A stretch of DNA of 64,000 nucleotides from Hydrogenophaga sp. (GCF_030373225.1 NZ_JAUCZG010000019.1:1-64000); one strand, 5' to 3'. Shown: positions 8,987-22,487, numbered from the stretch's first letter. A program made the numbers and translations. Notes: generated from the sequence alone by a model not told the origin.

Positions 8987-9790
8987 ATGGCCGACACCTT
9001 GATCCGCCACGCAGAAGCCGTCTGGATGTTGGTGGAGCCCGGCCTGCCCGGCTTCACCGTCGAGGTGCTGCCCAGCATCGACTCCACCAACAGCGAACTC
9101 ATGCGCCGCGCGCGCAGCGGCCTGATGGAGCCGGTGTTGCTGGCCGCCGAGGACCAGACCGCAGGACGCGGTCGCCTGGGCAAGGGCTGGCACAGCAAGC
9201 CCGGTCAATCCCTCACCTTTTCCCTCGCCATGCCGCTGGCGCCGCAGAGCTGGTCGGGCCTGTCGCTGGTGGTGGGCGTGAGCCTGGCGCACAGCCTGCA
9301 CCCCGAGTTGCGCCTGAAATGGCCCAACGACCTCTGGCTGCACCAGCGCAAGATCGGCGGCATCCTGGTCGAGACCGCCAGCACCGGTGAGGCCGGGCAG
9401 GGCCGGCGCCTGGTGGTCATTGGTGTGGGCCTCAACGTGGCACGGCCCGAGGTGTCGGCGGTGGCCGCACGGGTGCCCGACGGCGCGGCGGTCACGGCCA
9501 TGGCGCCGGCGGGTTTGTCCGAGGTGCTGGTGGGCATCACGCCGGGCGAAGTGCTCGAACGCGTGGCACCCGCCCTGGTGCGCGACATCCAGGCGTTCGC
9601 CTCGCAAGGTTTCGCTGCCTTCGCGCAACGCTTCGCCCGGCTCGATGCCTTGCAGGGTCAGGCGGTCCAGCTGTCAGACGGCACGCGGGGCACGGCCTGC
9701 GGCGTGACCCACGACGGGGCGCTGCAGGTGCTCACCGATGCCGGGATGCACACCGTGACCAGCGCGGAAGTGAGCGTGCGTCCATGCTGA
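8987..9790 (+). CDS. birA: Biotin-[acetyl-CoA-carboxylase] ligase
   Basis: The enzyme activates biotin to biotinyl-AMP and attaches it to the AccB carrier. The 267-residue protein has the biotin-binding motif 'GRGRLGKGWHSKPGQSLTF' and the 'LKWPNDLWLHQRKIGGILVE' segment, plus a C-terminal SH3-like domain. There is no N-terminal helix-turn-helix, so this looks like a class I enzyme that does not repress bio genes. The ATG at 8987 was preferred over a GTG at 8951 inside the SET gene. Its stop overlaps the next start by 7 nt. Confidence 0.95.
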   Translation: MADTLIRHAEAVWMLVEPGLPGFTVEVLPSIDSTNSELMRRARSGLMEPVLLAAEDQTAGRGRLGKGWHSKPGQSLTFSLAMPLAPQSWSGLSLVVGVSLAHSLHPELRLKWPNDLWLHQRKIGGILVETASTGEAGQGRRLVVIGVGLNVARPEVSAVAARVPDGAAVTAMAPAGLSEVLVGITPGEVLERVAPALVRDIQAFASQGFAAFAQRFARLDALQGQAVQLSDGTRGTACGVTHDGALQVLTDAGMHTVTSAEVSVRPC

Positions 9791-10563
9791 AGTGGGTCAT
9801 CTGGTTGCTCGTGCTGGGCAACGCCGGCTATTTCGCCTGGTCGCAGGGCTACCTGGTGACCCTGGGAATCGCGCCGGCGCAACAGCGCGAGCCGCAGCGC
9901 CTGGAGCAGCAGGTTCGCCCCGAACTGCTGCGCCTGCTCAACGGCCCGAAGGCCGAGACCGAGCTGGCCACCGCCACGCCGGCAGAGGCACCCGCGGCGG
10001 CCGCGGTGGTTCCGCCGGTCCCGTCGCCCGCTGTTCCCGCCCCGGTGGTTGCGGCGCCGACTGCGCCCCTTGCCCCGCCGACCGTGGCGATCGCCGCCGG
10101 CGACGGACCCCGCGCCTGCTGGCAAGCCGGTGGTTTCAGCGAGGATCAGGCTGAGCTGTTGCGCGCCGAGCTCGCGCTGCTGGGTCTGCCGCCTTCCGGG
10201 TTCGCGTTCAGCGAGGTGCGCAGCGGCGGCCGCTGGATCGTCTACATGGGCCGCTACGACAACCAGCAGCAGGTTGAGCGCAAGAAAGACGAGTTGCGCA
10301 GCCTGGGCGTGTCGTTTCGCGAGATCACCGCCCCGGGTCTGGCGCCCGGCCTGGCACTGGGCACCTATTCCACCGAAGCCGCCGCGCAGCAAGCGCTGCA
10401 GAACGCCGAACGAGCGGGTATCCGCACCGGCAAGGTGGCCCAGGAACGCGCGGAAAGTGTGAGCTCGACGGTGCGCCTGCCGGCGATCACCGAGACCCAG
10501 CGCGCCGCCATCGACGGGCTCGGCGAAGCCATGGCGGGCAAGCGCCTGCAGCGCTGCAACTGA
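9784..10563 (+). CDS. SPOR-domain membrane protein
   Basis: The 259-residue protein starts with one membrane helix ('WVIWLLVLGNAGYFAWSQGY', residues 4-23). A Pro/Ala/Val-rich stretch (about 60-105) follows, then a SPOR-like domain (about 110-195) with 'ACWQAGGFSEDQAELLRAEL' and 'RWIVYMGRYDNQQQVERKKD'. SPOR domains bind septal peptidoglycan lacking stem peptides, so a role at the division site or cell wall is likely but not shown here. It overlaps birA by 7 nt, so the genes are translationally coupled. It converges with the protease gene 17 nt away and no obvious terminator separates them. Confidence 0.8.
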   Translation: MLKWVIWLLVLGNAGYFAWSQGYLVTLGIAPAQQREPQRLEQQVRPELLRLLNGPKAETELATATPAEAPAAAAVVPPVPSPAVPAPVVAAPTAPLAPPTVAIAAGDGPRACWQAGGFSEDQAELLRAELALLGLPPSGFAFSEVRSGGRWIVYMGRYDNQQQVERKKDELRSLGVSFREITAPGLAPGLALGTYSTEAAAQQALQNAERAGIRTGKVAQERAESVSSTVRLPAITETQRAAIDGLGEAMAGKRLQRCN

Positions 10564-10580
10564 GCCGGCTCGGGCGCTGT

Positions 10581-12536
10581 TCAGGCCAGCGTCTGCTGGC
10601 GCCGAAAGCGGCGCTGCTGCCAGCACACCGCCAGCACCCAGGCCCACAAGGCGAGCCCCCAGGCCAGGCTGCTTGAGCCACCACCGCCACCGCTGGTGGC
10701 GGGATAGGCCGTGACCACGGTCACGGTGTCGCTGCCACTGCGCGCCGTGGGCGTGAAGTCGTCCGTGACGGTGAGCCGGAACACGTAGGTGGCCGGCGCC
10801 GACGTCAGAGCGACGCCAGCCACCGCAGCCTGTGCGTTGCCGATGGCGACCGTCGGTCCACTGACCTGGGTCCACTGGTAGGCTGCGATGCTGGAGCCCG
10901 TGAGCGCAACGCTGGCCGAGCCGTTGAGCGAGATCGCCGTACCCGGGTCCACGGTACCGACGGGCGCGATGATGGCCGCAGGACCGGTGGCCAGCTGAAC
11001 GGACGCGGCCGCGTCCAGCAGCCCGGCGCCGCAGGTGTCTGTGGTGCAGTTGCAAACGCCGCTGGACGGCAGGGCACAGGTGCCCTGCCCGGCATCTGCA
11101 TGGGGGCGGGCACCCAGCTGCATGCGCTCGATCAGCGCGAACGGCGTCAGCGAACTGTTGACGGCCAGCATCAGGCTGGCCACGCCCACGGCCTGGGGCA
11201 CGGCAAAGCTGGTGCCTTGCTTGTAGCCCAGCACATTGAGGTTGGGTTCCCGGGTGCCGTTGTTGTCCGTGGAGAGCAGCAGCCAGTCGGTGTCCGGCTC
11301 GACGGAGTTGGCGGGAGCGACCGATCCGCCCGGCGCCGAGAGGGCCACCTGCGGCCCGAAGCTGGAGTAGTCGGCCTTGGCGCCGTCCTTGCGCACCGAC
11401 GCCACCGTCATGACGCGCTGGCAGTCGGCGGGCCGCTTGAGCGCGCCACGGCCATTGCCCGCGGCCACCACCACCAGTGCCCCCGCGTTCGTCGCGGCGT
11501 TGATGGTGTCCTGGTAGGCTGCGCTGCAAGGCGCGTCGCCACCGAAGCTCAGGTTGATCACGCGTGCCGGGTTGTGGTTGGTCGGCACGCCCACCACCGG
11601 CAGGCCGGCGGCCCAGCGCACGCCGTCCAGCAGGTCCGACACCAGGGCACCGCATTTGCCCGCCACGCGCACCGGCAGGATGCGCGCGCCCCAGTTGATG
11701 CCGGCAACACCCAGGGCATTGTCCGAGGCGGCCGCGATCTGCCCGGTGATGAAAGTGCCGTGCCAGGAACTGTCGGCCTCATCGCAACCGGCGAACAGCG
11801 GGTCTTGCACCTCCTGGGCGGTCACCCAGTCACCCGGGTCGCTGGCGTCGGCATCGCGGCCGTCCCCGTCGTTGGACACCGCGAGCTCGCTCACCAGGTC
11901 GTAACCCGGCAACAGGCGGGTACCCAGGTCGGCAAGCTCGGGGTGGTCGAACCGCACGCCACCATCCACCACCGCGACCACCACACCGTTGCCGGTGGTC
12001 TGGCTCCAGGCCTGGGGCAGGTTCATCGACGCAGGGTTGCCAGCGCCGGACAGTTGCAGGTGCCACTGGAAAGGATCAAAAAAGGGGTCGTTGGGCACGG
12101 TCTGCAGCCGCTTGACGAGCACGTTGGGCTCGACCCATTCGACATCGGGATGCAGGCGCACCCGGCGCATGGCATCCTCAAGAGAGCGGCCCTTCAAGGG
12201 CCGTTCGAACTTCAGGAGGGCGGCATTGCCCGCCTCGCCCGCCGCTCGGACACCGACGCCCACGTCGCGGGCCAGGCGCAAGGTGCGCTCGCGGGACTCC
12301 GAGGAGGCCGCCTTCCAGCGGGCCAGCGCCTTCTCGCGAACGCTCGCGCGGGGGCTGCGGTCGATCTGCTCCGGATCTGCGGCAACGACCGATGCCCGGT
12401 AGCCGATGATCAGCCCCTGGGCCGGTTCGCCGCGACCGTCTGCCAGCGCAGCGGTGCAGACCATCACGGCTGCACACGCCAGCGCGAAAGTCTTTTTTTT
12501 GTATCCAGGATGTAAAAGCATCCCGGTTTGTAGCAT
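10581..12536 (-). CDS. Secreted S8 (subtilisin) serine protease with GlyGly-CTERM tail
   Basis: The protein of about 651 residues begins with a signal peptide ('KKKTFALACAAVMVCTAALA') followed by a propeptide-like region. The catalytic domain shows the Asp in 'VVAVVDGGVRFDHPEL', the His in 'SSWHGTFITGQIAA' and the Ser in 'YKQGTSFAVPQAVG', so the triad is complete. A PKD/REJ-like beta domain follows ('DPGTAISLNGSASVALTGSS'). The C-terminus has a Gly/Ser run, a hydrophobic helix 'LAWGLALWAWVLAVCW' and an Arg-rich end, the layout of GlyGly-CTERM signals processed by rhombosortase. The start is uncertain: ATGs at 12536 and 12521 are both plausible; a longer reading frame upstream is unlikely. Confidence 0.87.
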   Translation of the reverse strand: MLQTGMLLHPGYKKKTFALACAAVMVCTAALADGRGEPAQGLIIGYRASVVAADPEQIDRSPRASVREKALARWKAASSESRERTLRLARDVGVGVRAAGEAGNAALLKFERPLKGRSLEDAMRRVRLHPDVEWVEPNVLVKRLQTVPNDPFFDPFQWHLQLSGAGNPASMNLPQAWSQTTGNGVVVAVVDGGVRFDHPELADLGTRLLPGYDLVSELAVSNDGDGRDADASDPGDWVTAQEVQDPLFAGCDEADSSWHGTFITGQIAAASDNALGVAGINWGARILPVRVAGKCGALVSDLLDGVRWAAGLPVVGVPTNHNPARVINLSFGGDAPCSAAYQDTINAATNAGALVVVAAGNGRGALKRPADCQRVMTVASVRKDGAKADYSSFGPQVALSAPGGSVAPANSVEPDTDWLLLSTDNNGTREPNLNVLGYKQGTSFAVPQAVGVASLMLAVNSSLTPFALIERMQLGARPHADAGQGTCALPSSGVCNCTTDTCGAGLLDAAASVQLATGPAAIIAPVGTVDPGTAISLNGSASVALTGSSIAAYQWTQVSGPTVAIGNAQAAVAGVALTSAPATYVFRLTVTDDFTPTARSGSDTVTVVTAYPATSGGGGGSSSLAWGLALWAWVLAVCWQQRRFRRQQTLA

Positions 12537-12763
12537 GGGCGCCCACGCCATTGCCACATCATTTGATGGTGCCAACGGGATTGTGTGGACAGCGTCACAC
12601 ACTCGCCAGCCGGCGCCGTGTTTGCGCCTCAAACCCGGCCACCGCATGGCTCCAAAAGGGTTGTGCCGCCGGCTGGAAAAGACCCATGGGACCCGCGCCG
12701 ACTGACCGATGCCGCATCGGTCATGGCGGCAACCCGAGGCCGGTCGCCCGTGCGTGGGAGCAA

Positions 12764-12787
12764 GAAAAAAGCGCCCGAAGGCGCTTT
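12764..12787 (-). terminator. Rho-independent terminator of gap
   Basis: On the minus strand the hairpin AAAGCGCC-TTCG-GGCGCTTT has an 8-bp stem and a UUCG tetraloop and runs into a T-tract. It lies 22 nt past the gap stop codon. Confidence 0.92.
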
Positions 12788-12808
12788 CTGAAGAAGGTGA
12801 GCGGACGC

Positions 12809-13901
<1,093 letters not shown>

Positions 13902-13903
13902 GC

Positions 13904-15979
13904 TTATTGTTTCGCCAGCACGGCGCGCACCGTGTCGGCCACATTCGCAGGGGTGAAGCCGAAGTGCTCGAACAGCACCGGGGCCGGTGCCGATTCGCCG
14001 TAGGTGTCCAGACCCACGACCGCGGCCACGCCGTATTTCCACCAGCCGTCGGTGGAGCCCATTTCCACAGCCACGCGCGGCACGCCGGCGGGCAGCACCG
14101 AGGCCTTGAAGGCTGCACACTGGCGGTCGAACGTGGTGGTGCTGGGCATGGAGACCACGCGCACGGCGATCTTGTGTTCCCTGGCCAGCAGCTCCTGCGC
14201 CTTCAACGCGAGCTGAACTTCGGAGCCGGTGGCGATGATCACCGCCTGGGTCTTTTTCTTCAGGCCCACCTCGCTCGGTTCGGCCAGCACGTAGGCGCCT
14301 TTGCTGATGTCGCCCAGATCGCTTTTGGGCGCGTAAGGCAGGTTCTGGCGGCTGAGCAGCAGTGCGGTGGGGCGGGTGGCGTTTTCGAGCGCCACGGCCC
14401 AGGCCACGGCGGTCTCGGCCGTGTCGGCGGGGCGCCACACATCGAGGTTGGGGATCAGGCGCAGGCTGGCGGCGTGTTCCACCGACTGGTGGGTGGGGCC
14501 GTCTTCGCCCAGGCCGATGGAGTCGTGCGTGAAGACGTGGATGACCCGCTGCTTCATCAGCGCGGCCATGCGGATCGCGTTGCGGCTGTAGTCGCTGAAG
14601 GTGAGGAAGGTGCCACCGTAAGGAATGAAGCCACCGTGCAGCGCCACGCCGTTCATGATCGCGGCCATGCCGAATTCGCGCACGCCGTAGTTGATGTGGC
14701 GGCCGCCCTGGCCCTGTTCGTTCTTCACCACGTCTCCGGCCAGGTTGAAGCGCAGGCTGGGCGTGGACCGGGTGTTGGTGAGGTTGGAGCCGGTGAGGTC
14801 GGCACTGCCGCCCAGCAGCTCGGGCAGCGCGGCGGTGAAGGTCTCGAGCGCGAGCTGGCTCGCCTTGCGGCTGGCCACGGTCTCGGCCTTGGTGTGGGCC
14901 GCCACGGCGGCGTCCACCGCCACCTGGGCGAAGTTCTTCGGCAACTCACCCTTCATGCGGCGCACGAACTCTTTTGCCAACCCGGGGAAGGCGCCCTTGT
15001 AGGCGGCAAACGTGGTGTTCCACGCGGCCTCGGACGCCTTGCCGGCCTCTTTGGCGTCCCATGCGGCGTACACGTCTTTGGGGATCGCGAAGGGCGCGTG
15101 CGTCCAGCCCAGCGCTTCGCGCGTCAGCTTGATTTCTTCAGCACCCAGCGGCTCGCCGTGGGCCTTGGCCGTGTTGGCGCGGTTCGGACTGCCCTTGCCG
15201 ATGTGGGTCTTGCAGATGATCAGCGTGGGTCCATCGGCCTTGTTCTTCGCGTCGCTGATGGCACGGTCCACCGCATCGACGTCGTGGCCATCGACCGGGC
15301 CGATGACGTTCCAGCCGTAGGCGGCAAATCGCAGCGCGGTGTTGTCGATGAACCAGGGCGTGACCTGGCCGTCGATGGAAATGCCGTTGTCGTCGTACAG
15401 GGCGATCAGCTTGTTGAGCTTCCAGGCGCCGGCCAGGGCGCAGGCCTCGTGGCTGATGCCTTCCATGAGGCAGCCGTCGCCCATGAAGGTGTAGGTGTGG
15501 TGGTCCACCACCGCATGACCGTCACGGTTGAACTCGGCTGCCAGCAGCTTCTCGGCCAGCGCCATGCCCACCGCGTTGGTGATGCCCTGGCCCAGTGGGC
15601 CGGTGGTGGTTTCCACCCCGGGCGTGTGGCCGACTTCCGGGTGGCCGGCGGTCTTGCTGTGCAACTGGCGGAAGTTCTTCAGTTCGCCGATCGGCAGCTT
15701 GTAGCCGGTGAGGTGCAGCAGCGCATAGATCAGCATCGAGCCGTGTCCGTTGGACAGCACGAAGCGGTCGCGGTTGGCCCACTGCGGGTTCGCCGGGTTG
15801 TGCCGCAGGTGACGACCCCACAAGGCCACCGCCATGTCGGCCATGCCCATGGGCGCGCCCGGGTGGCCCGAGTTGGCGGCTTGCACCGCGTCCATGGCCA
15901 GGGCGCGAATGGCGTTGGCCTGGGTCTGGGGCGACACGGCGGGTGCGGTGGAGGTGGGGATGCTGGCGGTGTCGGACAT
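13904..15979 (-). CDS. tkt: Transketolase
   Basis: This thiamine-diphosphate enzyme moves two-carbon units in the pentose phosphate and Calvin pathways. The 691-residue length is standard. Key motifs: '[17 protein letters not shown]' near the N-terminus with a conserved His, the ThDP motif beginning '[14 protein letters not shown]' and continuing to the conserved Asn, and '[15 protein letters not shown]' in the second domain. The ATG at 15979 follows a weak ribosome site; upstream in-frame sequence lacks homology. It is followed by gap on the same strand and divergent from murU. Confidence 0.96.
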   Translation of the reverse strand: MSDTASIPTSTAPAVSPQTQANAIRALAMDAVQAANSGHPGAPMGMADMAVALWGRHLRHNPANPQWANRDRFVLSNGHGSMLIYALLHLTGYKLPIGELKNFRQLHSKTAGHPEVGHTPGVETTTGPLGQGITNAVGMALAEKLLAAEFNRDGHAVVDHHTYTFMGDGCLMEGISHEACALAGAWKLNKLIALYDDNGISIDGQVTPWFIDNTALRFAAYGWNVIGPVDGHDVDAVDRAISDAKNKADGPTLIICKTHIGKGSPNRANTAKAHGEPLGAEEIKLTREALGWTHAPFAIPKDVYAAWDAKEAGKASEAAWNTTFAAYKGAFPGLAKEFVRRMKGELPKNFAQVAVDAAVAAHTKAETVASRKASQLALETFTAALPELLGGSADLTGSNLTNTRSTPSLRFNLAGDVVKNEQGQGGRHINYGVREFGMAAIMNGVALHGGFIPYGGTFLTFSDYSRNAIRMAALMKQRVIHVFTHDSIGLGEDGPTHQSVEHAASLRLIPNLDVWRPADTAETAVAWAVALENATRPTALLLSRQNLPYAPKSDLGDISKGAYVLAEPSEVGLKKKTQAVIIATGSEVQLALKAQELLAREHKIAVRVVSMPSTTTFDRQCAAFKASVLPAGVPRVAVEMGSTDGWWKYGVAAVVGLDTYGESAPAPVLFEHFGFTPANVADTVRAVLAKQ

Positions 15980-16152
15980 GGGGATGCTGGAGGTGGGGAG
16001 GAAGCGAAATCCGCGCGATGGCGCAAAACAACAGATTTTATCGGTCCGCCCGCTCTCGGCGCCGGGGACGGCGGGTGCATCGGGTATGCCGGCCCATAAT
16101 TCAACGGCGTGTGCGGCCCTGAGCGCACGGCCCGCGCACTCTCTGGCCACCC

Positions 16153-16908
16153 ATGAACCGACTCGCCACAGCTCCCCCACCCACCCCCTCCCGTGCCACG
16201 GCCATGGTGCTCGCCGCCGGACGCGGCATGCGCATGCGCCCCCTCACCGACGTCACGCCCAAGCCCCTGCTGCTCGTGCACAACAAGCCCCTGATGCAGT
16301 GGCCCATGGAGGCCTTGCTCGAAGCGGGTTTCCATCGCTTCGTGGTCAACACCGCATGGCTGGGCGAGCAGATCGACGACCATTGCGCAACGTGGAGCCA
16401 GGAGCGACCGGGATGCGAGGTGGTGATGTCGCGCGAAGGCGCCGACTTCGGCTACGCGCTGGAGACGGCCGGCGGCATTGCCCGCGCGCTGCCGCTGCTG
16501 TCCGATGTGTTCTGGGTGCTGGCGGGTGACATCTTCGCGCCGGACTTCACCTTCAGCCGAGCAGCCATGGACCGGTTCGAGACCAGCGGCCTGCTGGCCC
16601 ACATCTGGCTGGTGCCCAATCCTCCGCACAACCCGAACGGCGATTTCGGCCTGGGCCCGGATGGCATCGCGATCAGCCGGGCCGAGCAGGCCTGGACCTT
16701 CAGCACCATCGGCCTGTACCGGCGGCAACTCTTCGAGCCGCCGTGGTGCGAGGTGCTGCCGGGCAACCCGCAGGGCACGGCCGAGCCGCTGGCACCGCTG
16801 CTGCGCCGGGCCATGGACGCCGGTCAGGTGAGTGCACAGATCCACCGCGGAACATGGGTCGATGTGGGAACTCCGCAGCGGCTCGAAGAGCTGAACGCCC
16901 AGGGCTGA
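16153..16908 (+). CDS. murU: N-acetylmuramate alpha-1-phosphate uridylyltransferase (MurU-like)
   Basis: The 251-residue nucleotidyltransferase has the signature '[17 protein letters not shown]' followed by '[14 protein letters not shown]', which bind UTP and the sugar phosphate. Its size and the sequence '[12 protein letters not shown]' fit MurU, which converts MurNAc-1-P to UDP-MurNAc in the cell-wall recycling route that bypasses MurA. The partner kinase AmgK is usually adjacent but here lies 12 kb away (28470). The start could also be the internal ATG at 16204. RmlA-type sugar nucleotidyltransferases are the main alternative. pepP follows on the same strand. Confidence 0.82.
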   Translation: MNRLATAPPPTPSRATAMVLAAGRGMRMRPLTDVTPKPLLLVHNKPLMQWPMEALLEAGFHRFVVNTAWLGEQIDDHCATWSQERPGCEVVMSREGADFGYALETAGGIARALPLLSDVFWVLAGDIFAPDFTFSRAAMDRFETSGLLAHIWLVPNPPHNPNGDFGLGPDGIAISRAEQAWTFSTIGLYRRQLFEPPWCEVLPGNPQGTAEPLAPLLRRAMDAGQVSAQIHRGTWVDVGTPQRLEELNAQG

Positions 16909-16954
16909 ATCCCTCGGACCACGGGCGCGCACCAAAAGTCAGAGAATCAATCAC

Positions 16955-18352
16955 ATGGATTCCACCACCCACACCTCCCTGTACGCCCAGCGCCGAGCGC
17001 GCGTGGCCGCCTCGCTCGGCCCCGGCGGCATTGCCATCGTGCCCACCGCGCCGGAGCGCCCGCGCAACCGCGACAGCGACTTCCTTTACCGGCACGACAG
17101 TTACTTCTACTACCTCACCGGTTTCACCGAGCCCGGCGCCTGGCTGGTGATCACCGCCGAAGGCGAAACCACGCTGTTTTGCCAGCCCAAGGATGTCGAG
17201 CGCGAGATCTGGGACGGCATTCGCCTGGGGCCGCAAGCCGCGCCGCAGCACCTGGGCGTGAGCGATGCGTTCTCGGTCGCCGAGCTCGACCAGCGCCTGC
17301 CCAGACTGCTGGAGAACCGCCAGACCGTGTGGTACCCGTTTGCCACCCACACGGGCCTGGAGAGCCGCGTCAACGGCTGGCTGCAGCCGGTTCGCGCCCG
17401 TGTGCGCTACGGCGCACTGTGCCCGGAGTCACAGCGCGACCTGTGTGGCGTGCTCGACGAGATGCGTCTGGTGAAAGACGCTTTCGAGCAGGACACCATG
17501 CGCCGCGCCGCGCAGATCAGCGCGAAGGCCCACATCCGGGCCATGCAACGCAGCGCGTCCATGCTGCGTGCCGGGCACGACGTGCGTGAATACCACCTGG
17601 ACGCCGAGCTCCTGCACACCTTCCGCGAACACGGTTCGCAATACCCGGCCTACGGCAGCATCGTTGCCGCCGGCGCCAACGCCTGCGTGTTGCACTACCG
17701 CGCCGACACCGCGCCGATCCGCGACGGCGAACTGGTGCTGATCGACGCCGGTTGCGAGCTCGACGGCTATGCCAGCGACATCACCCGCACCTTCCCGGCC
17801 AACGGTGTCTTCACCGGCCCCCAGCGCGTGCTGTACGACCTGGTGCTGGCCAGTCAGGTCGCAGCGGTCAATGCCACCAGGGCCGGCGCGCGTTTCGTCG
17901 ATCCGCACGAGGCCACCGTGGCGGTGCTGGCCCAAGGCCTGCTGGACGTGGGCCTGCTCGACACCAACAAGGTGGGCAGCGCGCAGGACGTGATCGCCAA
18001 CCGTTCGTACTTCCAGTTCTACATGCACCGCACCGGCCACTGGCTGGGCATGGATGTGCACGATTGCGGCAGCTATGTCGAGCCTTCCGAGCTCGGCACG
18101 GTGAACGAACGCAAGGACCCGCTGAGCGGCGAGACCATCAAGGACCGCCCGAGCCGCATCCTGCGCCCGGGCATGGTGCTCACCATCGAGCCCGGCCTCT
18201 ACGTTCGGCCGGCCGAAGGGGTGCCTGAAAAGTTCTGGAACATCGGCATCCGCATCGAGGACGACGCCATCGTCACCGAGACGGGCTGTGAGCTGATCTC
18301 GCGCGACGTGCCGGTCGAGGCCGGCGACATCGAAGCCCTGATGCGCGGCTGA
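16955..18352 (+). CDS. pepP: Xaa-Pro aminopeptidase (M24B)
   Basis: This metallopeptidase removes N-terminal residues before proline. The 465-residue protein has the aminopeptidase-P N-terminal domain ('NRDSDFLYRHDSYFYYLTGF') and a pita-bread catalytic domain. The metal ligands sit in 'VLIDAGCELDGYASDITRTF' (two Asp), 'HRTGHWLGMDVHD' (His), 'TIEPGLYV' (Glu) and 'IRIEDDAIVT' (Glu), all intact. It lies 46 nt after murU and 4 nt before the MOSC gene on the same strand, suggesting an operon. Confidence 0.95.
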   Translation: MDSTTHTSLYAQRRARVAASLGPGGIAIVPTAPERPRNRDSDFLYRHDSYFYYLTGFTEPGAWLVITAEGETTLFCQPKDVEREIWDGIRLGPQAAPQHLGVSDAFSVAELDQRLPRLLENRQTVWYPFATHTGLESRVNGWLQPVRARVRYGALCPESQRDLCGVLDEMRLVKDAFEQDTMRRAAQISAKAHIRAMQRSASMLRAGHDVREYHLDAELLHTFREHGSQYPAYGSIVAAGANACVLHYRADTAPIRDGELVLIDAGCELDGYASDITRTFPANGVFTGPQRVLYDLVLASQVAAVNATRAGARFVDPHEATVAVLAQGLLDVGLLDTNKVGSAQDVIANRSYFQFYMHRTGHWLGMDVHDCGSYVEPSELGTVNERKDPLSGETIKDRPSRILRPGMVLTIEPGLYVRPAEGVPEKFWNIGIRIEDDAIVTETGCELISRDVPVEAGDIEALMRG

Positions 18353-18356
18353 GGAC

Positions 18357-18932
18357 GTGCGCGTCGTCAGCGTCAACACCGGCTCTGTGCAAGACCTGCG
18401 CGTGGGTTCGCGCACCGTGGTCTCGGCCATCGGCAAGCGCGCGGTCCACGGTCCGGTGCCGGTCCTGCCCCTCGGTCTGCTGGGCGACGAACAGGCCGAC
18501 CCCAGCGTGCATGGCGGCCTGGACAAGGCGGTCTATGCCTACCCGCTGGAGCACTACGCGTTCTGGGAAAGACAGCGGCGCCAGAGCGGTGTGCAGCTGT
18601 TCGACGACCCGCTGCCTCCGGGTTTCCTCGGCGAGAACCTGACCATTGAAGGTCTGCTGGAGACCGAGGTCTGGATCGGCGACCTGCTGCACTGGCCCGC
18701 CTGCAGCTTGCGTGTGAGCGCACCGCGCGAGCCCTGCTACAAGTTCAACGCCGTGATGGACCTGCCGGATGGCGGCCGCCTCATGATGGAGCATCTCTGC
18801 CCCGGCTTCTATTTGTCGGTGGCGCAGCCCGGCACCATCGAAGCGGGTCAGGCCTTCACGCTGGAGCCGGGCACGCGCGGCCTGAGGGTGAGCGAGGCCT
18901 TTGCCACCAGACGCCTCAAGCACACGCGCTGA
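18357..18932 (+). CDS. MOSC-domain protein (YiiM-like)
   Basis: The 191-residue protein matches YiiM-type MOSC proteins. It has the 'HGGLDKAVYAYPLEHYAFW' segment, 'GENLTIEGLLE', and a conserved Cys in 'PREPCYKF'. MOSC domains bind the molybdenum cofactor or shuttle sulfur; YiiM of E. coli reduces N-hydroxylated base analogues such as 6-HAP. It starts with GTG 4 nt after the pepP stop, so translation is probably coupled. Confidence 0.85.
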   Translation: MRVVSVNTGSVQDLRVGSRTVVSAIGKRAVHGPVPVLPLGLLGDEQADPSVHGGLDKAVYAYPLEHYAFWERQRRQSGVQLFDDPLPPGFLGENLTIEGLLETEVWIGDLLHWPACSLRVSAPREPCYKFNAVMDLPDGGRLMMEHLCPGFYLSVAQPGTIEAGQAFTLEPGTRGLRVSEAFATRRLKHTR

Positions 18933-18943
18933 AAGCCGCACGC

Positions 18944-19912
18944 ATGGAACACAACGCTGGCATGACTCCTCTTTCGGGCACCGTGCTGTGCCTCACCATG
19001 AACCCTTCGGTCGACGTGTCCACCCACACCGAGCGGGTCGTGCCCGCCGACAAGCTGCGCTGTGGTCCTGCCGGTCGCGATGCCGGGGGCGGCGGCCTCA
19101 ACGTGGCCAGCGTGGTGCACCGGCTGGGGGGCCGCACCCGAGCGCTGTACCCGGCCGGTGGACCGGCCGGCCAATGGCTCACGCAACACCTTGCCGAAGC
19201 CGGCCTGCCCGCGCTCGCCCTGCCGATCGCGCAGGACACACGCGAGAACTTCACCGTGCAGGCGCTGGACAGCGGCGCCGAGTACCGTTTCGTGCTGCCC
19301 GGGCCCACGCTGGGCGCAGACGAATGGCAGGCCGGCCTCGATGCGGTGGGCAGCTGGCCCGATGCGTTGGCCCTGGTGGTGGCCAGCGGCAGCCTGCCGC
19401 CGGGCGTGCCGGCCGATTTCTACGCCCGCCTGGCCAGCGTGGCCCGGCAACGCGGCGCCCGCCTGGTGCTCGACAGCTCCGGCGCGGCGCTGGCCGAGGC
19501 ACTGCGGGGCTGCGTGTTCCTCGTCAAGCCCAACCTGAGGGAGCTGCGCGAGCTCACCGGCCTGCCGCTGACCACGGCCACCGAGTGGCGGGCAGCCGCG
19601 CAGGCGCTGATCGACCATGGCCAGGCGGAGGTGGTGGCGCTCACGCTGGGCGAGCGCGGTGCGCTGCTGCTGTCGCGCGAAGGCGCGTGGCAGGCCGAGG
19701 CCTTGCCGATTGAAGTGGCCAGCTCGGTGGGCGCGGGCGACAGCTTCGTGGGCGCGCTGGTCTGGGCCCTGCAACAAGGCCAAGCCCTGCCCGCCGCATT
19801 CAGCTGGGCCATGGCTGCCGGCTCGGCCGCACTGCTCACCCCGGGCACCGGCTTGTGCCTGCCGCAGGACGTGGCCCGGCTGCAAGCGCTGGTTCAGGTG
19901 CAGGTGGTCTGA
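18944..19912 (+). CDS. PfkB-family sugar kinase (1-phosphofructokinase type)
   Basis: The 322-residue protein is a ribokinase-like kinase with the N-terminal 'LTMNPSVDVSTHTERVVPAD', the substrate motif 'DAGGGGLNVASVVHRLGG', and the C-terminal ATP/anion-hole motif 'SSVGAGDSFVGALVW' with the catalytic Asp. This is the PfkB/FruK/LacC subgroup, which phosphorylates fructose-1-P, fructose-6-P or tagatose-6-P. There is no fruA or fruB nearby, so the substrate stays open; a PfkB-type 6-phosphofructokinase is possible. It starts 11 nt after the MOSC stop; an alternative ATG lies at 18962. A 9-bp hairpin follows the stop. Confidence 0.85.
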   Translation: MEHNAGMTPLSGTVLCLTMNPSVDVSTHTERVVPADKLRCGPAGRDAGGGGLNVASVVHRLGGRTRALYPAGGPAGQWLTQHLAEAGLPALALPIAQDTRENFTVQALDSGAEYRFVLPGPTLGADEWQAGLDAVGSWPDALALVVASGSLPPGVPADFYARLASVARQRGARLVLDSSGAALAEALRGCVFLVKPNLRELRELTGLPLTTATEWRAAAQALIDHGQAEVVALTLGERGALLLSREGAWQAEALPIEVASSVGAGDSFVGALVWALQQGQALPAAFSWAMAAGSAALLTPGTGLCLPQDVARLQALVQVQVV

Positions 19913-19913
19913 A

Positions 19914-19950
19914 CGGCGGTGCATTGCCCCTGAAAAAGTCAGCACCGCCG
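19914..19950 (+). terminator. Hairpin after the PfkB-family gene
   Basis: CGGCGGTGC (19914-19922) pairs perfectly with GCACCGCCG (19942-19950) around a 19-nt loop, directly after the stop codon. No T-run follows, so it may protect the 3' end rather than terminate by itself. Confidence 0.4.
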
Positions 19951-20054
19951 CAACCGATTGCGCAGTTCTACCGACTGGGGTTTTCCCGGTCACAGAACTA
20001 GAATGCGCAATTGCCTTTCACATAGCAAGATTCAGAACGACCGGAGACCAGATC

Positions 20055-22382
<2,328 letters not shown>

Positions 22383-22458
22383 AGCCTGAGCAAATAGCAA
22401 GCGCTAACTTTTTTTCACATTTCAAGCCGCTTCGTTTGCCCGATTTTTCAGCAAGTGC

Positions 22459-22487
22459 TTGCGTTTTCAAGGCGCCTCAGGCACAAT
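22459..22487 (+). promoter_or_regulatory. Candidate sigma-70 promoter of the RNase gene
   Basis: TTGCGT (22459-22464), a 17-nt spacer and CACAAT (22482-22487) make a good sigma-70 match. It would give a 5' leader of about 110 nt before the ATG at 22604. A GCAAGTGCTTGC palindrome overlaps the -35. Confidence 0.55.
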
